Assembly (NCBI GenBank): GCA_051530055.1 | Contig: CM121342.1 | Location: forward strand, 16,182,001-16,246,000 | Origin: Neoechinorhynchus agilis | Taxonomy: Eukaryota > Acanthocephala | Reading direction: 5' to 3' | Length of the DNA: 64,000 nt | Shown: in pieces, positions 44,600 to 56,399 of the stretch | How positions within the stretch are numbered: position 1 is the first letter of the stretch | Layout: every line of letters begins with the position of its first letter | The notes under the pieces: generated by a model | Database searches by the model: none | Told to the model about the DNA's origin: nothing | The model's input: only the letters and a program-made list of their open reading frames with translations | Translations under genes and position numbers: made by a program

Positions 44600-47390
44600 A
44601 ATCCGTCAGGGTTATCGAGTTATCGACGAACTCGGCTAAAGAAGCTAGTCGATATAAAAATCCGAATAGCTAGTCTGATCGTGGGTACGATGACAGGAAG
44701 AAGCCGAGAGATAGTGATATGATGTGGAGGCTACGGATCCAAATACCAGGAGTACAGGAAACTCGATGGAAGGAGGCAAAAGCGAGGGAGTTGGGTGATG
44801 GATTTAAATTGTTCCACAATGGAAGAAACAGTGGCAGAGGTGGTGTTGGGGTGATTCTGAGCGGTGATCTGGTAGATAAACTGGTGTCAGTGGACAGAAG
44901 GAGCGATAGAGTGATGTCGGTAAGTATCAACAGGACGGGCGTCGTAATAACCATCGTGGGTTGTCGTAATGAAGAAAAGTCAAATTTCTGGGAAGATCTA
45001 TCCGAGGCAATATCCACAGTTGAAGGTCGATGCGTGGTATTGGGGGATTTCAACGGGCATGTTTAATCCAGAGTGTGCTATGAACGAATTCACGGAGGCT
45101 ATAGCATAGGAGCAAGGAATGCCGAGGGCGAAAAGCTGTTGGATTTCGCAATAGCAAGGGAACTACGTATTACCAACGCATTCTTCATGAAGGATCGAAG
45201 ATACTTAGCGACGTTTTCAAGTGGACGATATGAGAGTCAAATCGATTTCATTCTCTACCCAATCGATAAGCAGCGAGAAGTACAGAATGTCAAGACTTTA
45301 TTGGGCGAAGATTGTGCTTTACAACACAGACCACTCATAGTAGATCTGAAGATCAGGACGGTGAGTAAGCCTCAAAAAGCGATCCTTATACCGAAAATCA
45401 AATGGTGGAAATTGATGGATGATGATTATAAAACATGGAATGTGTGAAGTTTTCTCCGAAAATGTGTGTCATGGTAACAGATGTTGAGAGTTGGTGGAAC
45501 GATACGAGCGAAATCATAACCGAGGTAGCCAAGAGAGTATTGGGAATGACATCGGGAAAACCTCCGCCCCGAAACAAGGAAGCCTTTTGGTGGAACGAGA
45601 AAGTCATGGACGCTGTGAGCCGTAAGCGTGCTGCAAAAAAAGAAACTTGATTGCAACAACTCATTACAGAACAAATAGTTATATAGACAAGCGAAGAAGG
45701 AAGCAGCTAGGGAGTGTGCAATTGCAAGGAATGATTCCGACCTAAAGTTATATGATCAACTGGATAGAGATATGGGTCGAGAAATGATATTTAAGCTCGC
45801 TAAACTTCGTGATAAGAGATCGAGAGACATAGTCCAGCAAAAGTCTATCAAGGACAACAGTGGAACCATACTTTACTGGAATGAAAAGATCCTTGCGAGA
45901 TGGAGAGAGTATTTCGAAACTCTGATGAATGCGAGGAACTCGTGTGATCCTATCGAAGTAAGGCAGGCAAATAATAATATGGTACAACGATTCTCGTATG
46001 AAGTAGCGGCGAAAATGATAGGAATGAGAAGTGGAAAAAGTGTTGGGCCTGATCAAATACCGATCGAATTGTGGAAAACGCTCTTTCATTTTGGAATACA
46101 GATATCGGCGAATTTATTTCGAAAGATTGATGAACAAGGCAAGATACCTACTGCTTAGCAGAAAAGTACACTAGTTCCCATCTTCAAGCAAAAAAGGTTC
46201 ACACAATGAAGCTATGAGAAAGACTATTGGATAGCAGGATCATGGAAATTGTTATTAGCGAAGATCATCGTGGAGTAATGCCGAGCAGGAGTACTACAGA
46301 TGCAATATTTGTATTGAGGCAGCTTTACGAAAGATTCAGCGAAAAACCACGACCACTACATAGCGCTTTTGTGGATTTGGCGAAGGCATATGATGCTGTG
46401 CCTAGGGATCTTGTATGGTCATGTCTCAGAATGAGAAAGCTATGCACGAGAATAGTCTCACGAGCGTACGATCAGCGGTATATCTGAGTTTTTCCAAGTT
46501 TCAAATGGTTTCCATTAAGGCTCAGCGCTGAGTCCGTTTCTGTTCGCAGTTGTGATGGATGTCCTAGATAATTCGGACAAAGGCCTCCACGGCAAATAGT
46601 TTTCGCAGACGATTTAGTACTTACGGCCGAAAAAGTAAGTCTATTATAAAAGGATCTGGAAAGGTGGAAACGTGAACTCGTAAATAAAGGTCTGAGAGTC
46701 AACAGAACTAAGACGTACTATATGGGATCAGATAATTTATTCATGCAAGGAGTCGAGGTTGAACGCAGGCGTGGGTGAATTGGAGGAAAGCCTCGGGCAT
46801 CCTATGTGATTGGAGAGTTACAGCGAACCTCAAGGGACGGGTCTATGAGGCGGTTGTTAGACCAGCTATGACCTACGCGGCCGAGACTTGAGCCACAAAA
46901 CAAGAGGATTTCAATAGGCTGTCTTTAAATGAGATGAGGATGCTGCGGTGGGCAGCAGGAATCACAAGGATAAAGTCAGAAACTATGAGATCAGAAAGCT
47001 ATTTCGTGTGGTACCCATCCGAGAGGTGATCGTCAGGAAAAGGCTACACTGGGAGGAGCGTCTGTCTATGATAGATGAGGATGACTAGTTGAGGAAGATC
47101 GAAAAAGTTTGGATTGAGGGGCCAAGGAGAAGAGGACGGCCGAAGAAAAGGTGGAAAGACTGCCTGAAAGATGATGCGAAGGTGCTTGGGTGAATGTTTG
47201 ACATGAACATGCGACCTCTCGTGGAGAGCAAAGCAGTAAGACGTGTGTGTTCTCTAGTGCTTTTTGCAGCCGCTACGATTTTTAAGCTCCATCTGCAGAT
47301 GAGTGAAAGAGTTCGAAATGCTTGCCTTCCGCGCTCGGAATTTAAATAACTGGAACATTGTTTGGCCGATAATCCAAACATTCACTCATG
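44600..47390 (+). mobile_element. RTE-like LINE (APE endonuclease plus RT), decayed
   Basis: The endonuclease begins IVGTMTGRSREIV (about 44675) and continues, after a TGA, with VQETRWKEAKARELGDGF, GRGGVGVILSGDLVDKL and VLGDFNGHV. A TAA at 45064-45066 and further frame changes follow. The piece 45073-45447 ends the endonuclease (YESQIDFILYPID). RT pieces: KSVGPDQIPIELWK (46033-46080) and PLHSAFVDLAKAYDAVPRD (46345-46400). The YADD region is in another frame. Near the end are RRRGRPKKRWKDCLK (about 47130) and EMRMLRWAAGI (about 46930), typical of the RTE C-terminus. At least six breaks. The 5' leader may reach back to about 44380. Confidence 0.9.
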
Positions 47391-48080
47391 TAATCTCATC
47401 ATATGGTAACTCTTAAATTCAGCGATTTCGATTTACTTGTTCATGTGATAAATCCAATGATAAAAACAGTAACAAAAGTCCAGTTCTGTTAGTTAAGCAG
47501 ATTCGATTTGGGTGACCTCCAGTTAGATTTTGGAAGGCACAGGGTTGTGTAGACTTTAGACTTCATAGTCATGAGTTCAGGAAGTGAAATTGAAGCGATA
47601 ATGATTTGTAGTCAAAAAATACTGCAAACATGGTCCTCTAGGCTGACCTTTGACGTCCGGCTTTTAGAGAAGGAGGTCAATCTTTTGGACCCCAAAATTG
47701 TTGCGGCTGCAAACAGACTAGAATAAATTGTATCCGCCTTTGGCGACTGTAAATGATCAAATCACAAAACTAACGGGCTCTGCATTCTGATCTACTTTCG
47801 AAATGTTTACAAACACATCATTAGACCTCTGAGAATAAGAAATGTAAGTACATGAAGCAAAATACTGATTCATGAAGTTAAACTATCCATCATTGTTCGT
47901 TTTCCGAAGTTTGTAAAAGGATCTTGCATTAAATCTTAACTTGGGGACGCCCAAGTAAAGATTAATCCTATTTTTGGATTTAAAATAACAGTTAAAAATT
48001 CACGTGCTTCCATTTAAGCATTTGTAATGAATAGGTAAATTAGCTTTTATATGTCGGCCATCTTTATTCTATAGCATTAG
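47391..48080. other. Gene-less stretch
   Basis: AT-rich. I see no frames, repeat arms or RNA genes. Confidence 0.5.
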
Positions 48081-48082
48081 GC

Positions 48083-48800
48083 TTAAATAAAAATAGTAAG
48101 AATTTCAAATAGCTCGTAATCGGTAGTTTTACTACACAATGACTTTATGGGCGTTATTTCCGGTATCTTTTTTACAAACGGATACTGCTCGTCTGATACG
48201 AAAATTGCAAAAGTGATAAGGGATTTGAGCGGTGAAAATCCTTTATGTGAAATGCGCCTTTGTCCTTTTTCACTTGAATTGCTTGTATTTTCATTAAAGA
48301 AGCAATAAATCAAAAAATCTGTGTTCAAGAGATCTTTCTGGTTATGCACCAAATCCCTCACATCCTTAATTTAGAGATAAATTTATTGCTGGTTGCTTTG
48401 CATTTTAAAGATGAAATCGCAAAATCAGAAACTAGACAGCATATTTACTATGAAAACTATTGAGAGACCGTTTACTTGTGATGAATAGACGTATTAAACG
48501 CCCAGTTATTCTCTGGACAGATTAGTCTTGGAATGCGGCATTGTGATTTAACAAAGGGGTCTTAAACGTTTGCCACAAATGATTATGATATTCTAGCTCG
48601 CTTTTAGAATATCCGATTAAATACCTAGCTAATGTCCATAGCTCACGAGTACCCTTATGAACATATAAGATTCTTGTATTTGAGCTGTAGTTATTGATCG
48701 ATTTTTTAACAGGCATTAGTGGAATGCAGATGTGTGACAAACCGTGATGATGACTTGGTATACTTGCTCCCTTGACGTTCTTTGCTGTTGCTGCTGCTAA
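48083..48800 (-). CDS. Possible two-exon gene, unrecognised
   Basis: After an acceptor-like CTGCTCACCTTAG near 48799, the minus strand is open to 48522, with NVKGASIPSHHHGL, VHKGTRELWTLARYL and SELEYHNHLWQTFKTP. After a gap, an acceptor-like AAATTAAG near 48365 opens 48364-48083, with DVRDLVHNQKDLLNTDFLIY, GQRRISHKG and DEQYPFVKKIPEITPIK. The residue composition looks coding, but I could not fix the donor between them (best guess GTTAAA near 48552) and do not recognise the protein. It could be an unknown gene or chance frames. Confidence 0.3.
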
Positions 48801-50345
48801 GGTGAGCAGATGAAACCTAATTCTAAGAGCTATAAAACGTCAAAATTTACGTGGAGACAGTTTCTAGCGGCACCTTATAAAACCTTCTTTGTATCTTGAG
48901 CAACAGAAAAATATTGGCAAAGCAAAAAACATATCTTTCTGATTTTTCAAAAGGACTGAGACTATTAATCATTCCAATCTAATCCACTTCATTATAAAGT
49001 TGTTCTTGTTCGCTGACAAGTGCAAAATGAATCAAATTAGTAAAGTACACAATATATGCTTCTTAAACAAAAGGACGGCAGCTGAGTGATCCAGAGGGGC
49101 GGTGGTGTAATTGATTTCTGCTGCGAGATTCTGAAGAAGGTTAAAAATTAATATATAAATATAGATTCGACTTATAAATACTACCATAAAGACCTTTATT
49201 GTAGCTCATCCCTTTAAAAATTTTGGTTTCTCGAACACGATTTCGCTTCGAAAAAATGTCTAATTTCTTACAGATTTAGTGCACATTTCGTTAAGGTTCA
49301 GAGATCAAAGACATTCTTGACCTATGCTCTCAGCTCTCAAAAATTTCACCGCCGTTCAGTAGTTGGAAAATGCTTGAAACTACGAGAATTTTTGTCCTTA
49401 CGGAATCACAGCCTTTATAATACGTTTTTGGATTGCCCTTGGTTAAGACGCTGTGTTTTTTGCTGATTCATCAAAACCTCTCACGTAAATCAAGTACAAA
49501 AATGCAAGAGATCTTAGCATTCTAAGTTAACGAAGTGAAATAACATGTTCCAGCCGCTTGAACAAACATTTATTCGTCGCTCATAACACCGTGAGAAGTT
49601 AATGGTACATTTCGCGTAGCGTTCCGCAAACTCGCTTATCAAATTATTTGATGCCGTTTAGCCTTAAATGCGATATCTCACGTGGAGCACTCTTAAACCT
49701 ATCCCGGTAATAAGATAACTTCCATTTCATTAACATTATTGAGCACACTTAACAAATTATTGACTAACGAGAATTTTTATTTATTGGTCCCAGCAGAACA
49801 CTAAAACGTGTGAGTACTTCGACAATCTACTCATCGCCCGGTAGTGGCGTATTAATTTTATTTATTTGCTCTTTTGGTGAATTGTAGCCACCTATTTGTT
49901 TTAAGCGCATATAGACGCTAACTGTAGCCATTCAGTGAGATAAATTGTTACATAGAAAAGGCTAACTCGTTTTTAACGCCTAACACTTTGTTCATTATTA
50001 AAATGATGGACAAAATAAGAAATTGTGGGTCCTGCCAGCGGGCTGTATGCAATTCGATTAAAATCACTTTTGTTTAATTGATAAGTAGAGCGGCATTTCC
50101 GTATCTCTGCAAAGAGGATCTGGATATTATTAAGAGTGGATTCCCCCCCCAGGGTCAATAAAAAACTATTTCTATGAGTTATGCATAAACTGCGAGTGTA
50201 TGGAAACGGTTGTGGCTATATGACGAGCTGAAGTATTCTTTTTCTGGAGGTGCCGACATGTCACAGTAAAGAAGATGTGAGTCTCGTGCACGATCCTACC
50301 GATAAGTATTTATTCGGCTTACGAGTTCGGTTTTTGCCGTTTTAG
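48801..50345. other. Mostly gene-less; holds an RLE-LINE tail fragment
   Basis: At 49073-49150 the sequence GGACGGCAGCTGAGTGATCC plus GCGGTGGTGTAATTGATTTC repeats the tail of the LINE at 32.8 kb. The rest is AT-rich without supported features. A C-run at 50142-50150 is just low complexity. Confidence 0.5.
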
Positions 50346-51011
50346 ATGGGAGGTCAAAAAAGTAAAATCGATACTACGGTTCTAAATGAACAAATGATCG
50401 AGTTATTATTGGCAAATACTGATTTTACACGCGAAGAGGTATGAGTGGGATCGTTTGGCTTAATCTTCCAAGACAAAATATCAGGTGAAAACATGGCATG
50501 CTGGTTTCATTCGTGATTGCCCCAATGGATTGCTGGACCAAAAAAAGTTCAGGGAAGTATACAAGACTCTTCGATCAGGAGGAAATGTAGAAAAGTTTTG
50601 CGATTTAACCTTTAAAGCCTTCGATACCGATTGTAGCGGCAAAATTGATTTTTATGAATTCATGCTCGCTCTTGCAGCCACTCAACAAGGTACCGTGTGA
50701 GATCAAATAAACCCCTTCCGATGAGCAAAGGTCTAGGGTCAACAGCTCAAAAACTTGCGGCTGCCTTTGATATCTACGATATTGACAAAAATGGAGTGAT
50801 TGATTTAAAAGAGATGATTAAAGTTTTTACTGCAGTTTACGACCTTAACGGAATTAAAGATCGCAAAGGAGACCGTCACCCAAAACGAAAAGCTCAAATA
50901 ATTCTGGAACGAATGGATAAATCAAAAAGCATGAAACTTACGAAAGCTGATTTCGTGTCAGCTTGTCTAGAGGACGGAGATTTGCGAAACATTTTTGCTC
51001 CTTATGCCTAA
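50346..51011 (+). CDS. Neuronal calcium sensor family protein (recoverin/neurocalcin type), three exons
   Basis: Exons 50346-50438, 50485-50689 and 50731-51011 join in phase 0 and phase 1 across introns of 46 and 41 nt, giving 192 residues, the usual family length. MGGQKSKID has Gly2 and Ser6 for N-myristoylation. EF1 is degenerate around CPNGLLD, as in the family. EF2 is a full loop (DTDCSGKIDFYE), EF3 is full (DIDKNGVIDLKE), and EF4 is degraded (DKSKSMKLTKAD), so two calcium sites are likely. LRSGGNVEKFCDLTFKAFD and FMLALAATQQG are typical NCS linkers. These proteins switch membrane attachment with calcium and act on guanylate cyclases, kinases or channels. The subfamily is uncertain, because the C-terminus (DLRNIFAPYA) is not diagnostic. 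ATG directly follows GCCGTTTTAG, an acceptor-like AG. Confidence 0.93.
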
Positions 51012-52000
51012 AATTAGAACAATATTTTCATCACGTTTGAGTCTAAATGTTAGTAATTCTAAATCTGACTCTAAGATGTGTAATGTGTTTTCGAAATGCA
51101 TGTTTTGAAAATATGTCGATTGTTTCGGGTAAGGAGGATGAACTTTCGGACGAGGTAGGATGTGATGATATTGATAGCGTAATTCCACCTTATTCGTAGA
51201 AATGCGTACATGTTCATCGCGGTCATATGAGCACAAAATCAGGCAATAGGCTCCTTAAGTACCCAAATGATGTTTAGAGGGTTTTTTCATTGAAGTGTTT
51301 GTCAACGGAACCATGTGATAGAAAATGTCATTGTTGGCATTTTGCGTAGCAAATCCGGAGTATATTACTTCGATGTTACCCTTTTTTTGCTCCCCCCGCT
51401 AGCTGTTCTAACAACGAAAAAAAAGATGGAATAGTGCGTAAAAGTTGGGACAAAAACAGAGATGCCACAAATATCAAAAAGCACTTTATTATGACGATCG
51501 GAAATATTAGCCAAAATCCGCGGTTTATCTTTCACTATTATACGAGGAAAATTCTAATCTTTGTCGGCTACTTAATTTATGTTCAATAAGTCTCCATATT
51601 ACATCAGGTTGTTGAATCAAGAAGGAACTTGCTCCCGATCTTGTTAGCTTCAGAGAAGCGCAATCATGCCTAAAGTGAAAGGCGATTATGTTAATCATGG
51701 CTACCGATACTTTCTATCAGATGGATTACTGCGAATTCTTAGCGAGGAGCTCAATTTTAAAATGATTTCGTTGCGTTTCTGTGGTGAAAAATAGATCTTC
51801 ATTGAGCACTTCAATTGCTTATTGGTATCAGTTGTCGCACCCCAAAAAGTTGTTAATGGTTTCTTATCTAAAAATATGATGCTCTCTAACTTTATGATTC
51901 ATAAAGATTATAATCTAGAGCAAATAGTGATATTAATAGATTTCACAAAAAAACAATGATTAGTGAAGCATTTTCAAAGCCATTCCATGTTTAATACGAT
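51012..52000. other. Gene-less stretch
   Basis: 3' flanks of two convergent genes (NCS and Kelch), AT-rich, with no supported feature. Confidence 0.5.
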
Positions 52001-52006
52001 CGAGTT

Positions 52007-54818
52007 ACCATTTATTTGTATGCGTATCGTAGCACTCCATTACACCAACAGTTGATGATCCACTGAACCCGCCAATGACATAAATACGATCTCCGTAGAC
52101 CTAGTTTAATTTGTATTTGTATCTTAGAGTTTTAGTGACTAACCGATATGGTGAAATTACTTCTGGTATATTTCATATCAGGGATTTTTTGCCAACGATC
52201 GCTAACTGGGTTATATTTTTCACATGTTTTTAAGCGATTGCCGTCGTGTGTTCCTCCGAATACATAAATCATTCCGTTTACAGCAGCACCAGCTAAATTC
52301 ACGAGGCGTTACAGAAAAGGTAGCCAATTAAAACAAACAAATCCCAGATCGCGGAGTTTCCATAGAGCTGACGTATTCCCAAGCATTCAAATGAGATTTG
52401 TAGACCTCTACAGAACGAAGTTGAACATCTCCATTATAACCACCAATCGCATAAAAGAGTTCTAGGTTAAGCCAGGATAAACAAAATCAAAGATCATCGT
52501 ATTCAACCTTCACATATTACCAAAGCAAAGTCGCTGCGGATCTCGTTCATCTCAGAAATATCCTCCCACTTACGGGTTAAGATGTTCATCCGCTGGCCGC
52601 TTTTCAGGCGCCGCAACCCATCGTGACCGCCGATAGCGTAGATGTGAAGCGATTGCTGGGAGATTTTTTGTAGCACAGAGAAATTTTTGGGTTGTGATGA
52701 TTAAAAAGGTTCTTGTTATGCGGAAAAGTACGCTGTACTGGAAAAATTAAGCAAATAAGTGAACTTTTCGCTAGCAGACATTCGTGCGGCTTGACGATTT
52801 TGCATTCTGTGCAGTTGGGTACCCGTTATCTCAATGTATTACTTTGATAAACTTCGATCTACAAACGATTTTTTTAAAGCTATAAAGATGCGATCGTTTA
52901 TAGGCGCACAGAAGCAAGATCGACAGACTGAGAAATATTAACGTTGTATAAAAATGCATAAACTAGATTGAGAATGAAAAATACAATAACTGATAAGTAG
53001 GCAAGTATGATTGAGAAAAGTAATGTCACATTTCATTTCCCCACATTTCCTAGCAAATGCCCTAATCGTTGTGAACAACTGAACTTAGATAACGTCTAAA
53101 ATGTGTTGAATTAGCGATATTGAAGTTTTGGGCAACGCAAACCTTCCAGGCTTCAGAATGCTTATTCTTAAAGATAAATTAAGATCAACGTTATATTCCT
53201 GAACATCTAAGACGTTTCCCTTAAACTTTCGTCCGCCAATCATATACATGCGATTTCCTCGAAAAAATATTTTGTGGTAAGCTCTAGGAGCTATAGGAAC
53301 TCATTCCGTGAGTGCAACTATGACGATAAACGATTTACGTGAAATAGAGTGAGGTATAACGATCCATTTGTTGGTGCTTGGAATGTACACCTCCATTTGA
53401 TGTTCAATTATGCCGTAATTAAAGCCGCCATTGCAAACAATAAGATAAGGTGGGACTCGTGGTTTTCGAATGGTCGCTAAATGCAAGCATTGCGGAACAC
53501 TGAATTCATTTCCGTCAATTTTGAACGTGCGTCTGCGGAAAGTGGTTTTGCCTCTTTCGATAAAATAACTAAGGATGTTTCTCACACGCAGGTTTTCCTG
53601 GATCAAAAAATGATCCTTCAATTGTGTACAATCTTCAGTGGACAAGGAAACGAAGCGGACAAAACTCAACATTTCGATGAGCTTATCCTTCCTATTCGTA
53701 ATGTCGTTGGCAATCCAGTCGAGGATAAGATTCACCAGATTTAATTCCTTCGCTGTTTTCCATTGATTCCATGAGCAGGGAGGAAATTTTATCCAAGAAA
53801 AAGTAAAGAGAGCAAAATATTCACTGATAAGTCGATTATGGCGTAATTTCATAGATTATTGATTAACTATCTATGTTCTAGCCGCGAATCATTAGCAGCT
53901 AAAAATTCGTAGCACTATGCCCAATTTTGAACGAGTTATATTGTTAAACGATTTTGCGAAATGTATTGGGACCTATAAGGATCAATTGATAACATTCCAT
54001 CTGTATTAAAAAATAGGAGGTTCTTTTCCGCTTAATGAAGATCCAAAAGCTAAACCATTAAGACGAGGTAAAACCAATAAGTTTGGGATCATTGGAATAA
54101 CGAGGTGATCACTTCTTATAAAAGATTTCAGTTCGCTGGACGATAGTTCGATTATTCGGCTGGAATCTATAACCTCTTCAAAGTTGGCACTATGAGTTTG
54201 GCTAGCATGGAGAGATAAACTGTATTTGCTTACAGAATTAGTTTAACAATCTTTTGTCTTAGACGATTTAAGCACCGTTTCGAACATATCCGCCAACAGT
54301 CAATAATATTACTATTACTTAGATGGCAAACCAATAGATCCCAACAATTCTTTATTATCGGAAACATCTGTTTGGAAAATACGAAAACGATACAAACAAC
54401 TGCAATAAAAAACCTTTAAATCGATCAATAATTTAAGAAATTTTGGGAAATCTTTGGGATCAATATTGAATTTTGTGCAATAGAGCAAATCTAAAAATTG
54501 TTAACTTGATCAGGTAATCGAAGGTAAACCTTACACACCTATCAGAATCCCCAGTTGTTTTGCGCTGCATTCATCTACGATCATAGTATTAGTTCTTATT
54601 GGAAGCTTTTCTATTCTATCAGTTAGCAGTGATTGAGAACCTAAAAATAGCAATTTTTGATCCTTTTAAGGTACAGTGTAAGCTTTCAAGACAAACGTAC
54701 TTAAAACAACAGCGCTATTTACACTAAATGAAATTCCTTCCTTAGATATTAGTGTAAAATCCGCGTATTTCGATCGTTGAATTGGATCGGAAAAATCGAT
54801 ACAGAACGCCGACTTCAT
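52007..54818 (-). CDS. BTB-BACK-Kelch protein (KLHL family), about eight or more exons
   Basis: The BTB starts MKSAFCIDFSDPIQRSKY, ADFTLISKEGISFSVNSAVV (about 54818-54706). After GTACGT it continues at about 54645-54535 (LLTDRIEKLPIRT, CSAKQLGILI) and about 54490-54415 (LLYCTKFNIDPKDFPKFL). The BACK domain is in 53852-53301 (LNLVNLILDWIANDITNR, LIEMLSFVRF), with the first Kelch strand YLIVCNGGFNYG. Further Kelch repeats follow with MYMIGGRKFKG (about 53250), IYAIGGHDGLRR (about 52640), FYAIGGYNGDVQL (about 52470), YVFGGTHDG (about 52270) and YVIGGFSGSS (about 52090), ending ECYDTHTNKW and a TAA near 52007. KLHL proteins are substrate adaptors of CUL3 ubiquitin ligases: the BTB binds CUL3 and the Kelch propeller binds substrate. 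The exact member is not determined. Several junctions are approximate, and a stop after KWIVIPHSI...ALTE at 53301 is crossed by an intron. Confidence 0.87.
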
Positions 54819-55484
54819 TATGTTGTTAGTCTTTATCGGGAAAGTAACTTTCAATATTATGCATGGTTGTCATGGAAACATAGAGAACCGAAGTCAAAGT
54901 AAGAAGGGGACGATTGGCATTCTTATGCAACGTCTTCAGAGAGCGTGGCAGAACAATTCGTTCAAATTGCCATTTATATTTGCAAAGAAACATGAGCTAT
55001 TTCTCGCAATTTTCGTTTCTTGATTCGTAAACACGAATTGTTCTTTTTGCGATTCTAAAGAGTTTAACCATTTCAAGCTCTCTTGCTACCACAGGTACAT
55101 TAGTTTTATCCGGTAGATCAAAAATATCCCATTTGGAAAGGAACTATCAGAAACGTTTCACTACTGAAAATAACTTCAACGCGCAGAGTAGAAACGCTGT
55201 TAGCAATTTAGCCGTTGCTTTTGTTAAGAGAGAAATATAGTCTTAATTATGCGGTTTAACTTATTATCTATTGGTTCTTTATGAAGTGCTTTTAAAAAGA
55301 ACTGAAGTGTAAGCATCGCTGGGAAAGACAACGCGACCTAGACTAATTTGCCTCCATTAACCTAAACGAAAAGCCCATATATATGTGAAAAATGGCTATT
55401 TAGTAAAAATAGTTTTTTGGTGGGATCCAATGAACAGCTGAAAAAGTCATTTACAGTCTAAAGTAGATACGCTTTAAAGACAAT

Positions 55485-56375
55485 TCAATATTCAGCTGTC
55501 GTTGTTAAGCTGACAGAGGACAGTCTTTGTTGGCGTTGCTCCCGTTCAACTTTCTTAGCCAATCGATTTGCGTAATGTGACCTTTTTTCAGGAGATTAGG
55601 CTCCTTTTATGACCAAAAATCGTACCTTATATAGTTGTTTGTAGTAGTGAAGCCACGGTGTCTAGGACAGTGAGTGATTCCTGAGGGTATTTTAACTTTT
55701 CGTGCTAAGCCATTAAGTTAATCAAAAGAGCGGTGAATAATAAAAGAAGTCTTACCTGTTTTAAATGGTCGGCATGGTTGATTGTAGTGATTTGTTTTAG
55801 TAACAATTCTCTGAGTGTCTACTTTATCATAGACAACCAACGCTTGCTCAGCTTTTGGCTTTGAATTATAAGATTCGTTGCAGATTTGTTTCTCGATGTC
55901 CTCGAAGGACAGAAGCGATGTTGTTTTGTGAATTTGTTGGTCCATGGGTTCAGTTTGAATTGATTTATTGATTAGGAGAGGCGAGGAGTATGGCATGTGC
56001 CGAGAAGTGCCGTCAAATCGAACAATTTCAGATTTCGAGCAATGATCGATGTCGGTGTTTTTGTTAGAGAAGGATCCTTTCTTAACCGAAAACACCTACA
56101 TCTTCGCACTTCGCAAGTGTTGAGTTCGATTTTGATTGTAAAAATGGTGAAGGGATTCTCGGTCACTGAACGTGCAATGAGTGAGTTGCTGAGGTGAAGG
56201 GCATAAAGGTCGAGAAAGGAGGGTATGGTTGTTACAAGTGCTAAGGTCTTCATCCTAAGCGAAGGAGTATGACTAGAGTCAGTTTGTATGACCTGACCTT
56301 TTTGTGATCGCGAATTTCATTAAGCCATCCAAAACAGCACCAATATTGAACGAGTTTCAAGTCAAATCTAATCAT
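55485..56375 (-). CDS. Unrecognised protein, four exons, about 189 residues
   Basis: Exons 56375-56298, 56095-55756, 55680-55626 and 55581-55485 join in phases 0, 1 and 2 and end at a TGA. The last three junctions have good sites (ACAG|GTAAG, CCCTCAG|GA, AAG|GTACG, AAAAAG|G). The sum from 56095 is exactly 492 nt. The first exon (MIRFDLKLVQYWCCFGWLNE) uses a weaker GTCAGG donor and follows GCTTTTTTAG three bases before its ATG. The middle exon is polar and Ser-rich (SIQTEPMDQQIHKTT). The C-terminus looks the most constrained: GITHCPRHRGFTTTNNYIR, then SHYANRLAKKVEREQ and RQQRLSSVSL, a charged, probably helical end. No known domain. I infer a lineage-restricted or fast-evolving protein. Confidence 0.62.
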
Positions 56376-56399
56376 GATCTAAAAAAGCGTAAACACAAA

